This document shows, one piece after another, positions 1 to 8,707 of a DNA stretch of 43,868 nt. This DNA comes from Halochromatium salexigens (GTDB lineage Bacteria; Pseudomonadota; Gammaproteobacteria; Chromatiales; Chromatiaceae): assembly GCF_016653295.1 (NCBI RefSeq), contig NZ_NHSF01000056.1:1-43868 (forward strand), written 5' to 3'. Position 1 is the first letter of the stretch. The number at the start of each line of letters is the position of its first letter. The position numbers and the translations under genes were made by a program. The notes below the pieces were generated by a model. That model was given only the letters and a program-made list of their open reading frames with translations, was not told where the DNA came from and ran no database searches.

Positions 1-76
1 CGCATCAAGCAGCGCTTTGAAGCGCGGCTCTTCCTCGTGCGCGACCGGGCGCAGGGTGATGTCGTGCACGTTCACG
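1..76 (-). CDS. 5' fragment of a DUF4338 (DruA-like) protein
   Basis: Only the first 25 codons are inside the window; the gene runs off the left edge. A GTG start at 76 is preceded by a GCGAGGT ribosome site that overlaps the stop of the ORF at 80-313. The visible residues include LRPVAHEEEPRFKALLDA, which resembles from memory the N-terminus of DUF4338 proteins, the family that includes Druantia DruA and many proteins carried next to transposable elements. No catalytic region is visible, so the family call rests on this short match. It may be a mobile-element protein rather than a defence protein. Confidence 0.45.
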
Positions 77-79
77 CCG

Positions 80-313
80 CTACCTCGCCAACCAACAGTG
101 GCGGGCAGTTTGGACCAGACGAAGGGAATTGTCCAGAATCGAGGGTAAATCCCTCAACTGCTGGTCAGTCAGAGTCAGAACGGTTTCGCCCTGTCCGAGG
201 CTGTGCTCGGGGTCGCGCACGACGGTAATGATGTCGTGTGATGGGCAAGCGTCGCCAGTCGCATCACTGGCTTCGATGGGGGGCTGGCTCGGGGCCAAGT
301 CCGTGGTAGACAT
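80..313 (-). CDS. Small hypothetical protein coupled to the DUF4338-like gene
   Basis: A 77-residue ORF starting at ATG 313, with a weak AAGAG site about nine bases upstream. Its TAG stop lies within the ribosome-binding region of the next gene, so the two are probably translated together. The protein is acidic at its N-terminus, has no membrane segment, and contains ETVLTLTDQQLRDLPSILDN, which looks like a short helical segment. I do not recognise a family. A likely role is an accessory ORF of the same mobile unit, because it lies tightly upstream of a DUF4338-like gene and begins just inside a palindromic sequence at 334-351. Confidence 0.45.
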   Translation of the reverse strand: MSTTDLAPSQPPIEASDATGDACPSHDIITVVRDPEHSLGQGETVLTLTDQQLRDLPSILDNSLRLVQTARHCWLAR

Positions 314-333
314 GATGGATTGCTCTTAATTCA

Positions 334-351
334 TGCATCCGGCAGGATGCA
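334..351. repeat. Perfect 7-bp inverted repeat with 4-base loop
   Basis: TGCATCC-GGCA-GGATGCA, flanked more loosely by AATT on both sides (328-331 and 358-361). It lies 20 bases upstream of the start of the 80-313 ORF. It could be an operator, or a terminal hairpin of a mobile unit that includes the DUF4338-like gene. The other end would be outside the window. Confidence 0.4.
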
Positions 352-361
352 GTGACGAATT

Positions 362-916
362 AAGGGAATCCGCTTATGCGACGGACTTTATGATCGGCCT
401 TCACACAAAGCAGGTGAAGGATCGGCCCTCGTACAATGACTGGGAGTGCCAGCCATGGAGAAAGCTACCGCACATGGATGAGCGGAGTCAACACCCAGTT
501 GTGAATCGGGTTGAAGGGGCGTTTCTTTTCTGCACAGCAGCGCTAGCCCCCTCGCAAAAAACCCCACCTTCGGCACCTGGCTCGACCCATGGGTGGGTAA
601 AGTGGGTTTTCTGGGTGGCCCCGCCCCGGCCACATAGCAAACGTCGCGCTGGCGCATAGACGAGGATCGAGCTGTCCCGGGCGGGTGTGCGCCTCAAACT
701 TGAGGAGCGGGGGCGAAAATGATCGCAACGGCCAAACGCATACTTTAGCCGGTGACACTAAGCGAAAGGGCCTTGCTGCAGTAGCGGACTGGCTTCGAGG
801 CGAAGTCGTAGCCACTGGGGCTATCGCCCCCCGAAATTTCTGGGCCAGAGGTCCGTTTCTTGGGCCGACTAAGGCTATGGCCGCCCCCGGCATCCTTTCC
901 AGGGGCTCCTTGGCCC
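362..916. other. Gene-poor stretch with several short hairpins
   Basis: No ORF here has a convincing start, codon use or family match. The stretch contains short stem-loops: CCTTCAC/GTGAAGG (398-404/414-420), CTTCG/CGAAG (793-797/801-805), GGGGC-TATC-GCCCC (817-830) and AGGGGC/GCCCCT (901-906/913-918), the last overlapping the antirestriction gene's stop codon. None is followed by a clear T-run. It looks like decayed accessory DNA. Confidence 0.4.
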
Positions 917-1297
917 CTAGTCGATGGCCCTCACGATGCCCCCGGCCTCGGCGTGCTCCCAGACGTACGCCCTCAGCGCGTGGTAGTGCTCAGCCAGACC
1001 GCTCAGGTGGCTATAGGCGTAGAGACAGCAGGTGATGCCGAACGCATCGGTGCTCAGCGTACCCTGGTAGCCGTTCTCAGCCTGCACCTCAAACGTCGCC
1101 GGATAGGTCGGAGCCATGTAAAACCCGAGATTGCTGAGCCGCCAGAACTGCCAATACCCACCGTGATAGTCTTGGCTCAGATCATCAGCCAGGTGGTAGA
1201 TCGTTGGCTCGATCTTCAATGGGAATGCATAACCAAACAGCCGCGCAGTCTCCTTGATGCGGCTCGACTCAGGGACTTCGGTCTTCGTAATGGTCAT
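917..1297 (-). CDS. Antirestriction protein, KlcA/ArdB family
   Basis: A 126-residue protein with the family hallmark GGYWQFWRLSNLGFYMAP at residues 46-63, followed by a conserved C-terminal half (TDAFGITCCLYAYSHLS). KlcA/ArdB proteins are carried by plasmids and integrative elements and protect incoming DNA against type I restriction without mimicking DNA. The ATG at 1297 is chosen because AGGAGAA lies eight bases upstream; a longer frame to 1330 lacks a site. Length is slightly below the usual 130-145 residues. The family call follows from the motif; activity here is inferred. Confidence 0.85.
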   Translation of the reverse strand: MTITKTEVPESSRIKETARLFGYAFPLKIEPTIYHLADDLSQDYHGGYWQFWRLSNLGFYMAPTYPATFEVQAENGYQGTLSTDAFGITCCLYAYSHLSGLAEHYHALRAYVWEHAEAGGIVRAID

Positions 1298-1384
1298 CGA
1301 TGATTCTCCTGCACCGTCTTCCAGGCGCACGCAACCCTCAGCGGTGAAGCTGCTACACGAGGAAGAACGGGGCTCTATGGGGTG

Positions 1385-1474
1385 TTAGTAGGAAGGATCG
1401 GCTCGGTCCTGAAGCCTGAGTTGGTCTGCCAGCAGATAGGGCAGCAACTCGTCTGGATAGTCCCAATCCAGCAC
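1385..1474 (-). CDS. Microprotein (29 aa), paralogue of the one at 2044-2163
   Basis: From a GTG at 1474 the frame encodes a 29-residue peptide containing VLDWDYPDELLPYLLADQ. This matches the 39-residue microprotein at 2044-2163 (VLDFDLPDEMIPDLLAEQ) at most positions, which is the main reason to regard it as a gene. A GAGG lies just upstream, overlapping the stop of the membrane microprotein at 1477-1632. The open frame continues upstream for about 37 codons without a usual start codon (LRFDRCRSPCDVYGRF...), so this could also be the 3' part of a broken longer gene. Function unknown. Confidence 0.4.
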   Translation of the reverse strand: MLDWDYPDELLPYLLADQLRLQDRADPSY

Positions 1475-1476
1475 AT

Positions 1477-1632
1477 TTACCTCATGGCAATAACGATTCC
1501 AACAGCAAGTAAAGCGACCGTAAACGTCGCAGGGTGAGCGGCAGCGATCAAAGCGAAGAGAATCAATCCCCAGCCACGGTGTGAGCCCTTACTCAAGACC
1601 AATGCTGATGCAATAGCGAACATCGGTAGCAT
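1477..1632 (-). CDS. Small hydrophobic membrane protein (51 aa)
   Basis: The ATG at 1632 follows directly on the TAG stop of the 1633-2025 gene, with GAAGG seven bases upstream, so translational coupling is likely. The product is strongly hydrophobic with two candidate membrane segments, one near residues 4-13 and 21-32 (WGLILFALIAAA) and one near 36-50 (TFTVALLAVGIVIAM). No family is recognised. Its position inside a cluster of small island genes suggests an accessory role of the mobile element. Confidence 0.5.
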   Translation of the reverse strand: MLPMFAIASALVLSKGSHRGWGLILFALIAAAHPATFTVALLAVGIVIAMR

Positions 1633-2025
1633 CTATTTACCTTCTGTCAGTTGTTTCATTTCCTCCAGCCAAGCACTGCTATCCGTCTTCTTATGCCCTC
1701 CACTCTCTAGGGGCTCCACCAGACCTTCAGCCTTCAGTGCGGCTAATAGAAATCCGGCGAGATTGGCTGACCGGGATACAGTTATTTTTGCGCGTTTGAG
1801 GTACCCCGCAGTGATCGGTTTGTCGGTATCCAAAACACCCTCCAAGGTTTTCAAAGGCACCCACTCCCTTGCGAATAAACCGCCGCCGGTGTTTTGCCAT
1901 ATTCTCAGCGCCAGCTCACCGTTGGTGGTCAGTCCGACGTGATAGGTCAGGGTCGATGCTCCACTGAGAGAGGGGCAGTCAGCGGTTTTCAGTACTTTCT
2001 CTTGCTGTTTCTTTCGTGTAGCCAT
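1633..2025 (-). CDS. Hypothetical island protein (130 aa)
   Basis: Starts at ATG 2025, nine bases after a GAGG site; a TTG at 2040 would add five residues but has no better site. The N-terminus is Lys-rich (MATRKKQQEKVLK), followed by a core with alternating hydrophobic residues (STLTYHVGLTTNGELALRIW, then GGGLFAREWVPL) that suggests beta strands, and a C-terminal helical part. No membrane segment or Cys cluster. I do not recognise the family. It lies between the microproteins and in the same direction as the antirestriction gene, so it is probably part of one accessory operon. Confidence 0.65.
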   Translation of the reverse strand: MATRKKQQEKVLKTADCPSLSGASTLTYHVGLTTNGELALRIWQNTGGGLFAREWVPLKTLEGVLDTDKPITAGYLKRAKITVSRSANLAGFLLAALKAEGLVEPLESGGHKKTDSSAWLEEMKQLTEGK

Positions 2026-2043
2026 TGCAGTAGCCCTCAATGC

Positions 2044-2163
2044 TTAGTCGCAGTCGTTTCCACTTAGTAGTCGGTACTGCTCAGCCAATAGGTCAGGAAT
2101 CATTTCATCGGGCAGATCAAAATCAAGCACGCACAGCAAAGCCTCGAGAGTGACTCGATACAT
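2044..2163 (-). CDS. Microprotein (39 aa)
   Basis: A 39-residue acidic peptide, MYRVTLEALL then VLDFDLPDEMIPDLLAEQYR. The ATG at 2163 has AGGAG seven bases upstream, one of the better ribosome sites in the island. The core motif VLDFDLPDEMIPDLLAEQ recurs as VLDWDYPDELLPYLLADQ at 1385-1474, which supports real coding and suggests a duplicated small gene. The acidic amphipathic helix could bind a basic partner; that is inference. Function unknown. Confidence 0.6.
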   Translation of the reverse strand: MYRVTLEALLCVLDFDLPDEMIPDLLAEQYRLLSGNDCD

Positions 2164-2223
2164 CTTTAACTCCTGGTTTGTTGGGGAAGGATGAAGACTT
2201 TGCGTCTTCAGATAAGATGGGCG

Positions 2224-2589
2224 CTAGGGCGCAATCGGTGGGTCAAGGAAGTAGAGCAGGCGCTCACGGAGCTTTGGCGGTAGCCAAGGTGCGTCAGGCA
2301 CGACGAAGACTAATCCGTAGTCACCGCTGCCGAGATAGACACAGACGAAGTGCCCGTCTTCCAGGGTGACGCCTTCCCACTGGACTTCATAAAGCTTACA
2401 TGGCTCGCAGATGTCGGGAAGGTGCTTGGAGACATCGCCGGGCTCGATCAGGTAGACTTTGCCGTGGATGTCGGGGTCGTAGTCTTCGATGGCCTCGATA
2501 CAGAGTCGGACGAGTTCTCTGACCTTCGGATACGCTGGGTGGGTCGTTGGTAGTTGATGGATGTCTTCGACGCCTTGAAACGCCAGCAT
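2224..2589 (-). CDS. Hypothetical protein (121 aa)
   Basis: Starts at ATG 2589, with GGAG about nine bases upstream; longer frames upstream run through a terminator hairpin. The protein contains two Cys in CEPCKLY and an aromatic C-terminal half (GHFVCVYLGSGDYGLVFVVPDAPWLPPKLRERLLYFL). It is acidic and looks cytoplasmic. No family recognised. It is the first gene downstream of the terminator at 2607-2630 and probably opens the accessory operon that continues to the antirestriction gene. Confidence 0.6.
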   Translation of the reverse strand: MLAFQGVEDIHQLPTTHPAYPKVRELVRLCIEAIEDYDPDIHGKVYLIEPGDVSKHLPDICEPCKLYEVQWEGVTLEDGHFVCVYLGSGDYGLVFVVPDAPWLPPKLRERLLYFLDPPIAP

Positions 2590-2606
2590 TGCATTTTCTC
2601 CGGGCA

Positions 2607-2630
2607 TAAAAAAACCCGCCGAAGCGGGTT
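2607..2630 (-). terminator. Rho-independent terminator or attenuator, minus strand
   Basis: On the minus strand, AACCCGC-TTCG-GCGGGTT is followed by a run of Ts (the A-run at 2607-2614 on the plus strand). The stem is 7 bp with a stable TTCG tetraloop. It lies 18 bases before the start of the 2224-2589 gene, so it either ends transcription coming from the right or acts as an attenuator in that gene's leader. Confidence 0.75.
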
Positions 2631-2893
2631 GATGGTGATTGGCCTCCAAATTTCTGGTGCAATCGGTTTGGCGATATTTTGTTGCTAAACATTGTCCTGA
2701 GATCCAAATGTACCCAGGCTTGTTAAATTTTACGGATCACTTCAGCCCCTCATACAATGACTTAATTAACCAAATCAAAGTTCCGCGAATTCATGCTCTT
2801 TGAGGTAGTCGTGCCAAATAATAAAGATCTAAACGGAATTATGGGCTACTGCTAGTGTGCCGAGACGAATTCCTGGATGAGATCGGTATGTAT
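2631..2893. other. AT-rich intergenic stretch, no gene seen
   Basis: Base composition drops sharply compared with flanking chromosomal genes. No ORF of note and no clear hairpin with a T-run. It marks the transition into the AT-rich cassette at 2894-4215. Confidence 0.4.
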
Positions 2894-3688
2894 TTAGTAG
2901 CAAGAACTTCTGATTGATTCTTCCCTGTTTAGTTTATGCAGGTTTGGCCACTCTTTGTCTAAAGCATTTATGCAGGTCTTTCTGTGTTTTTCTTGAAATT
3001 TCTTAGTGTAGTCGACAATAAGCGTCCAGTTTTTTCCCTTTAGTGAGGGTAAAGTTACCAAACTATGCAAATCTTTAAAAAAGATTAAATATAGTTGGGC
3101 CAGTGACGGTGTTCTTAAATAAGAGCCTTCGTCGATTCTTGCATTTATGTTTTTTTTAACTAATAACTTTTCACTTTTCCCATCCTGTCCCCAGTTTACA
3201 AACTGTACTTGGATGTTTTCGTCTAAAAAGTCTAAATTTCCTTTTTTGTCTATTTTGCCAATAGGTGTAAAAACATAAGGATAGTGAACCGGAAAATAAT
3301 ATTGTTGCCTGTCTTCATTCAAGATTTTCTTTACCTGCTTGTAGGGTTTTGACATTCGTAAAATATAAGGAGGAGAAAAAATAAGCTCTTCAGTGCCCAA
3401 ATTTTTGGAGACTCCATCTGATTTTAATATGGAATCTATCTCTCTTGTCAAAACTGAATCATGTATAGATACTTGTTTACTATCCTTGTTTTTTACGATT
3501 GCATCAAAAAGCTTAAAAGATTTTTTCAGCAGGGTTAGATATTTTTTTGCTTCTTCTTGAGTTAAATGCAATTTTTTTTCTTCGTTTTCTTGTGTCTTAA
3601 GTAACTCTTCTTCAAGCGTGTTAGCTAACACGGAGCCAGAGATAAACATGCCCATAAAAAAGCCAAGCTTGATTAATTTAAAAACCAT
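2894..3688 (-). CDS. AT-rich hypothetical exported protein (264 aa)
   Basis: Starts at ATG 3688 with AAAGGTGAAG upstream. The N-terminus (residues 1-22) is a typical signal peptide: basic start, hydrophobic core GFFMGMFISGS, and VLA|N as a likely signal peptidase I site. The mature part is Lys-rich with a helical stretch (residues 23-65) and a C-terminal Cys pair region. No family recognised. Codon use is strongly AT-rich, unlike every chromosomal gene to the right, so recent transfer is likely. It overlaps the end of the 3673-4215 gene by 16 bases and is probably co-expressed with it. Confidence 0.65.
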   Translation of the reverse strand: MVFKLIKLGFFMGMFISGSVLANTLEEELLKTQENEEKKLHLTQEEAKKYLTLLKKSFKLFDAIVKNKDSKQVSIHDSVLTREIDSILKSDGVSKNLGTEELIFSPPYILRMSKPYKQVKKILNEDRQQYYFPVHYPYVFTPIGKIDKKGNLDFLDENIQVQFVNWGQDGKSEKLLVKKNINARIDEGSYLRTPSLAQLYLIFFKDLHSLVTLPSLKGKNWTLIVDYTKKFQEKHRKTCINALDKEWPNLHKLNREESIRSSCY

Positions 3689-4215
3689 TTTTCTTCACCT
3701 TTCACAGTTAGCTGGACTCCCCTTGAAGTGTCAAAGTAAGCAATGCAATTGCCATCCACAATTTCAGATTTAAGAAACTTTAATGATTTAAGAGAGACAC
3801 CCCAGCGATTGGACAGATAAATTAAATAATCTTCAGGAAAATCCTCTCGTGATACATTTGGACACATATCTCTAATTTTAGTCCTCCACTGTCTAATGGA
3901 ATCTATGCGCTTTTCGGCTTCTATCTTATTATAATAGATTTGTTTTTCTGCTTTTGTTTTCTCTTGTCTCCAAGTTTCAGCAAAGATATCGTCATCTTGG
4001 TTAGCACTTAAGAAATACCTTGTGTGTATAGCGCTAGCACGTTTTAGTATATTTTGGGATGCATTATTATTTTGGATTATTACTCCTGTCTCTTTGGTCT
4101 CTAAATGATGACCCCATGAGTAGATATTTTTATTATTTAAAATTCTGCCCACCACATGATCTATAGGGAGAAAAAAAAGGATAAAGACGAATGTTAGCAT
4201 GTATGCTCTATTCAT
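3673..4215 (-). CDS. AT-rich hypothetical membrane-anchored or exported protein (180 aa)
   Basis: Starts at ATG 4215, with AGAAG about ten bases upstream; a GTG at 4248 would add eleven residues. Residues 3-22 are hydrophobic (YMLTFVFILFFLP), acting as a signal or anchor. The rest is rich in Asn, Lys and Glu, with a probable coiled helix around residues 75-110 (EKTKAEKQIYYNKIEAEKRI). It overlaps the downstream exported-protein gene by 16 bases, so the two form a coupled pair. No family recognised; it has the look of an envelope component of a mobile element, but that is inference. Confidence 0.65.
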   Translation of the reverse strand: MNRAYMLTFVFILFFLPIDHVVGRILNNKNIYSWGHHLETKETGVIIQNNNASQNILKRASAIHTRYFLSANQDDDIFAETWRQEKTKAEKQIYYNKIEAEKRIDSIRQWRTKIRDMCPNVSREDFPEDYLIYLSNRWGVSLKSLKFLKSEIVDGNCIAYFDTSRGVQLTVKGEEKWFLN

Positions 4216-4235
4216 AAAAATTATTCTTCTGCTTT

Positions 4236-4364
4236 TCAAAAACCCCACTGATGAAAATGTTTTCGGATGAGACAGTCGACGAGGTGGGTGCCAAGTAAGA
4301 TGCTAAAATAGTCGCCATACTTATCAATGTAGCGACCGTTCACGCGGGGGCTGAAACTTGCCAT
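4236..4364 (-). CDS. Possible small ORF upstream of the AT-rich pair (42 aa)
   Basis: An ATG at 4364 has AGGTGAGG close upstream and opens a 42-codon frame (MASFSPRVNGRYIDKYGDYF...). Its stop lies 21 bases before the start of the next gene. It could be a small leader gene or the 3' remnant of a truncated gene. There is no family match, and composition shifts within it from GC-rich to AT-rich, so the call is weak. Confidence 0.3.
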   Translation of the reverse strand: MASFSPRVNGRYIDKYGDYFSILLGTHLVDCLIRKHFHQWGF

Positions 4365-4448
4365 CGCCTCACCTCTAGCGGCTCCAGCCCAAGCTGTGGA
4401 AACCCGGACTTCCGTGCTCAGGAGCGCAGCCCAGGCGAAATGGGTACT

Positions 4449-4474
4449 CAAGATAGACCCGAATCGGGATCTTG
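4449..4474. repeat. Imperfect palindrome next to the MITE
   Basis: CAAGAT at 4449-4454 pairs with ATCTTG at 4469-4474, and CCCGA-A-TCGGG lies between them. It sits 17 bases left of the MITE. It could be an old terminator or an operator; there is no T-run. Confidence 0.3.
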
Positions 4475-4482
4475 TCTAGCGG

Positions 4483-4726
4483 TAGGAGTATGAGACATTT
4501 GCGCTGTCTTTAACTTACTGAAAATACTCAAGCTAACTTTTTAACTTCAGCATAAGTCATTGATTTTAAAGTGGGGTGAAAATGTTCAATCTTACCCGAA
4601 AGCCAGCTCGGAAATAACGTAAGCTGTTGTTTCTTCGTTGTAAGTTTGGGGTAAAAGAAATTTGACACCTCAGTTTTTCGAAACAGAGTCAGAGTGTTAC
4701 GACAGCGCAAATGTTTCTAGGAGTAT
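4483..4726. mobile_element. MITE-like element (226 bp) with 17-bp TIRs and 9-bp target duplication
   Basis: The element spans 4492-4717. Its left end is GAGACATTTGCGCTGTC (4492-4508) and its right end, read on the other strand, is GAAACATTTGCGCTGTC (4701-4717): 16 of 17 bases agree. The ends are flanked immediately by identical 9-bp sequences TAGGAGTAT (4483-4491 and 4718-4726), the expected target-site duplication. The interior is AT-rich and has a 60-codon minus-strand frame (4528-4710) that starts inside the right end and nearly fills the element; it may be a transposase remnant. No full transposase is present, so it must be mobilised in trans. Parent IS family not identified. Confidence 0.8.
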
Positions 4727-4801
4727 GGACTATGAAGCAGGCTAAGGCGGTGCGCCAGAGTGGCAGGGAAGGCGACAGAGGCGCCTAAGCAGATGTATTT
4801 A

Positions 4802-4877
<76 letters not shown>

Positions 4878-4888
4878 CGGGGAGGGGC

Positions 4889-4910
4889 GCGGCAGCTTGG
4901 GGGCTGCCGC
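4889..4910 (-). terminator. Stable hairpin between rpoD and tRNA-Ile2
   Basis: GCGGCAGC (4889-4896) pairs perfectly with GCTGCCGC (4903-4910) around a 6-base loop. It lies after the rpoD stop and 11 bases before the tRNA 5' end. There is no T-run, so it may serve in mRNA 3'-end protection, tRNA processing or Rho-dependent ending rather than classical termination. Confidence 0.5.
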
Positions 4911-4955
4911 AGGACGCATCCCTGCGCGGTTGGCGAGGTAAGCCAATAATCACTA

Positions 4956-6770
<1,815 letters not shown>

Positions 6771-6882
6771 GCAGGTACCCGTACGGCGAAGTCGAGATGT
6801 CAGGGGGCGCTGCTCAAGGGCAATGAGACTAAAAAACCCCTAATAAGCAACACACCAGTATAACAGTAGTGGACTGAAACGT

Positions 6883-8661
6883 CTATTTTTTTGTTTGCTG
6901 CGGTGCGGTATGAGCCGCGCGGTTCAGGCTGCGTTGCAACTGTGTCCGCTCCTCGGCCGTGAGGCCTTCGCTACTTGCTTTAGACAAAAGACGTTGGCGC
7001 AAGATCAACAGTCCATCGCGGTTTAGGCGCCGGATGGCGCCGGCGAGTTCTTCGCCCTTGCCCTCTGGCGGAATATGGGCGAGCAGGGCGGAATTCGAGA
7101 GCCGATCGACGATGGTGGCTTGGTCGCGCTCGCGCCAATGCTCGCGCAGCGCGGCGGAGGAGATCCCCGGCCGCTCGCCGATCACCTCGAGCAGCTCCTC
7201 GAGCAGCCGCACACCGGGGCTATCGATTTCGCGCCAGTCGCCTGGTTCGGCGAGTGCATGCGGTGCGAGGGTTGGATCGTCTAGCAGCAGCGCGATGGCG
7301 CGTCGCATCGGATTGAGCTGGGTTAATTGGGTTCGACCCTGAGCTTGCCTCTGAATTCGTCCTTGTGTCCGTGAAGGGCCTTGGCGCTGGCGCGCGCTGC
7401 TTGCCACGCCGGTGAGCTTGGCGAGGCGCTGCTCGAGCAGATCACGGAAGGTGCCGACGGGAACCTTGTTCAACAAGGGGCGGGCGGCGGCATCCAGACT
7501 CGCTCGGCCTTCGTCGCTGCCGAGGTCGCGCTCGGCGGTCAAATGCTCGAACAGGAAGTCGGAGAGCAACATCGCCTGCTCCATGCGCTGCTCAAAGGGG
7601 CCTGCGCCTTCCTGGCGAATCAGGCTATCCGGGTCCTCGCCCTCGGGCAGGAGCAGGAAGCGAATCGGCGTCTGGCCGGTCGCCTGCGGCAATGCGATCT
7701 TGAGTGCCTTCCAGGCGGCATCGCGCCCGGCCCGGTCACCATCGAAACAGAACACCAGCTCAGGTGCGGCGCTGCGCAGGAGTCGAGTCAGGTGCTCGGG
7801 CGTGGTGGCCGTGCCGAGGGTTGCCACCGCATAGGGGACGCCGAACTGCGCGAGCGCGATCACATCCATGTAGCCCTCGACGACGAGCAGGCGTGGCGGC
7901 TGCCGGTTGGCCTGCTGGGCCTCGAACAGGCCGTAGAGTTCGCGCCCTTTGTGGAAGACCAAGTTCTCGGGAGAGTTCAGGTACTTCGGCTCGCCGTCAT
8001 CGAGCAGGCGGCCGCCGAAGCCGATGACCCGGCCGCGCCGATCGCGGATCGGAAACATGACGCGGTTGCGAAAGCGATCGTAGCGCCGCCCGTCGCGCTC
8101 GATGACCAAGCCGGCGCGCTCGAGCAGGGTCTGGGCGTCGGGGTGTTGACCAAGCTGCTTGAGGAGGAAGTCCCAACCCGGGGGCGCGAAGCCAAGCCCG
8201 AAACGGGCCGCGACCTCGCCGCTGAGGCCACGGCCGCGCAGATAGTCCACCGCGCGCCGCGCCTGTGGATGCTCGCGCAACTGCTGTTGAAACAGGGCGG
8301 CGGCCTGCTCGAGAAGCAGGTAGAGGGGTCTGGGGTCGGGGCCGGCCGGTGCCGCATCGGCCTCGCTTGGCAGCTCCAGGCCGGCCTGCTGCGCTAATTC
8401 CTCGACCGCCTCACGGAACCCGAGCCGATCATGCTCGATGAGGAAGTCGATGGCGTTGCCATGCGCGCCGCAGCCGAAGCAGTGGTAGGTCTGGCGACTG
8501 GGGGTGACGACGAAGGAGGGCGTCTTCTCGGTGTGGAAGGGGCAAAGCCCTTTCAGCAGCCCGCCAGCCTTCTTTAGCTGCACGCGCGCGCCGACGACCT
8601 CGGCGATCTCGATGCGCTCGAGGAGACGTGCTCTGAAATCTGGCGGAAACTGGCCGGCCAT
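6883..8661 (-). CDS. dnaG: DNA primase DnaG
   Basis: Makes RNA primers for replication and works with the DnaB helicase. The 592-residue protein has the N-terminal CHC2 zinc site (Cys40, His43, Cys61, Cys64 in CPFHTEKTPSF...YHCFGCG), then the catalytic core with TOPRIM motif VVEGYMDVIALAQFGV and the acidic FCFDGDRAGRDAA. The C-terminal DnaB-binding helical domain is followed by a Gln-rich linker region (RQRQGPSRTQGRIQRQAQGR) that is less conserved. The ATG at 8661 has GGGAG next to a hairpin at 8669-8687. Standard position after rpsU-yqeY. Confidence 0.98.
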   Translation of the reverse strand: MAGQFPPDFRARLLERIEIAEVVGARVQLKKAGGLLKGLCPFHTEKTPSFVVTPSRQTYHCFGCGAHGNAIDFLIEHDRLGFREAVEELAQQAGLELPSEADAAPAGPDPRPLYLLLEQAAALFQQQLREHPQARRAVDYLRGRGLSGEVAARFGLGFAPPGWDFLLKQLGQHPDAQTLLERAGLVIERDGRRYDRFRNRVMFPIRDRRGRVIGFGGRLLDDGEPKYLNSPENLVFHKGRELYGLFEAQQANRQPPRLLVVEGYMDVIALAQFGVPYAVATLGTATTPEHLTRLLRSAAPELVFCFDGDRAGRDAAWKALKIALPQATGQTPIRFLLLPEGEDPDSLIRQEGAGPFEQRMEQAMLLSDFLFEHLTAERDLGSDEGRASLDAAARPLLNKVPVGTFRDLLEQRLAKLTGVASSARQRQGPSRTQGRIQRQAQGRTQLTQLNPMRRAIALLLDDPTLAPHALAEPGDWREIDSPGVRLLEELLEVIGERPGISSAALREHWRERDQATIVDRLSNSALLAHIPPEGKGEELAGAIRRLNRDGLLILRQRLLSKASSEGLTAEERTQLQRSLNRAAHTAPQQTKK

Positions 8662-8668
8662 TGTCTCC

Positions 8669-8687
8669 CACGCCTGAGGCAGGCGTG
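8669..8687 (-). promoter_or_regulatory. Hairpin at the dnaG translation start
   Basis: CACGCCT and AGGCGTG form a 7-bp stem with a 5-base loop in the 46-base gap between yqeY and dnaG. On the transcript, the dnaG ribosome site GGGAG begins at the 3' foot of this stem, so folding could limit dnaG translation or act as a partial terminator. Low dnaG expression relative to rpsU is known from the equivalent E. coli operon; the mechanism here is inferred. Confidence 0.5.
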
Positions 8688-8707
8688 GCGGCCGTCTACA
8701 CGGCGCC

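Noticed and set aside
7381-8397. 338-codon plus-strand ORF opposite dnaG
   Set aside because: Shadow of dnaG with no start site or family.
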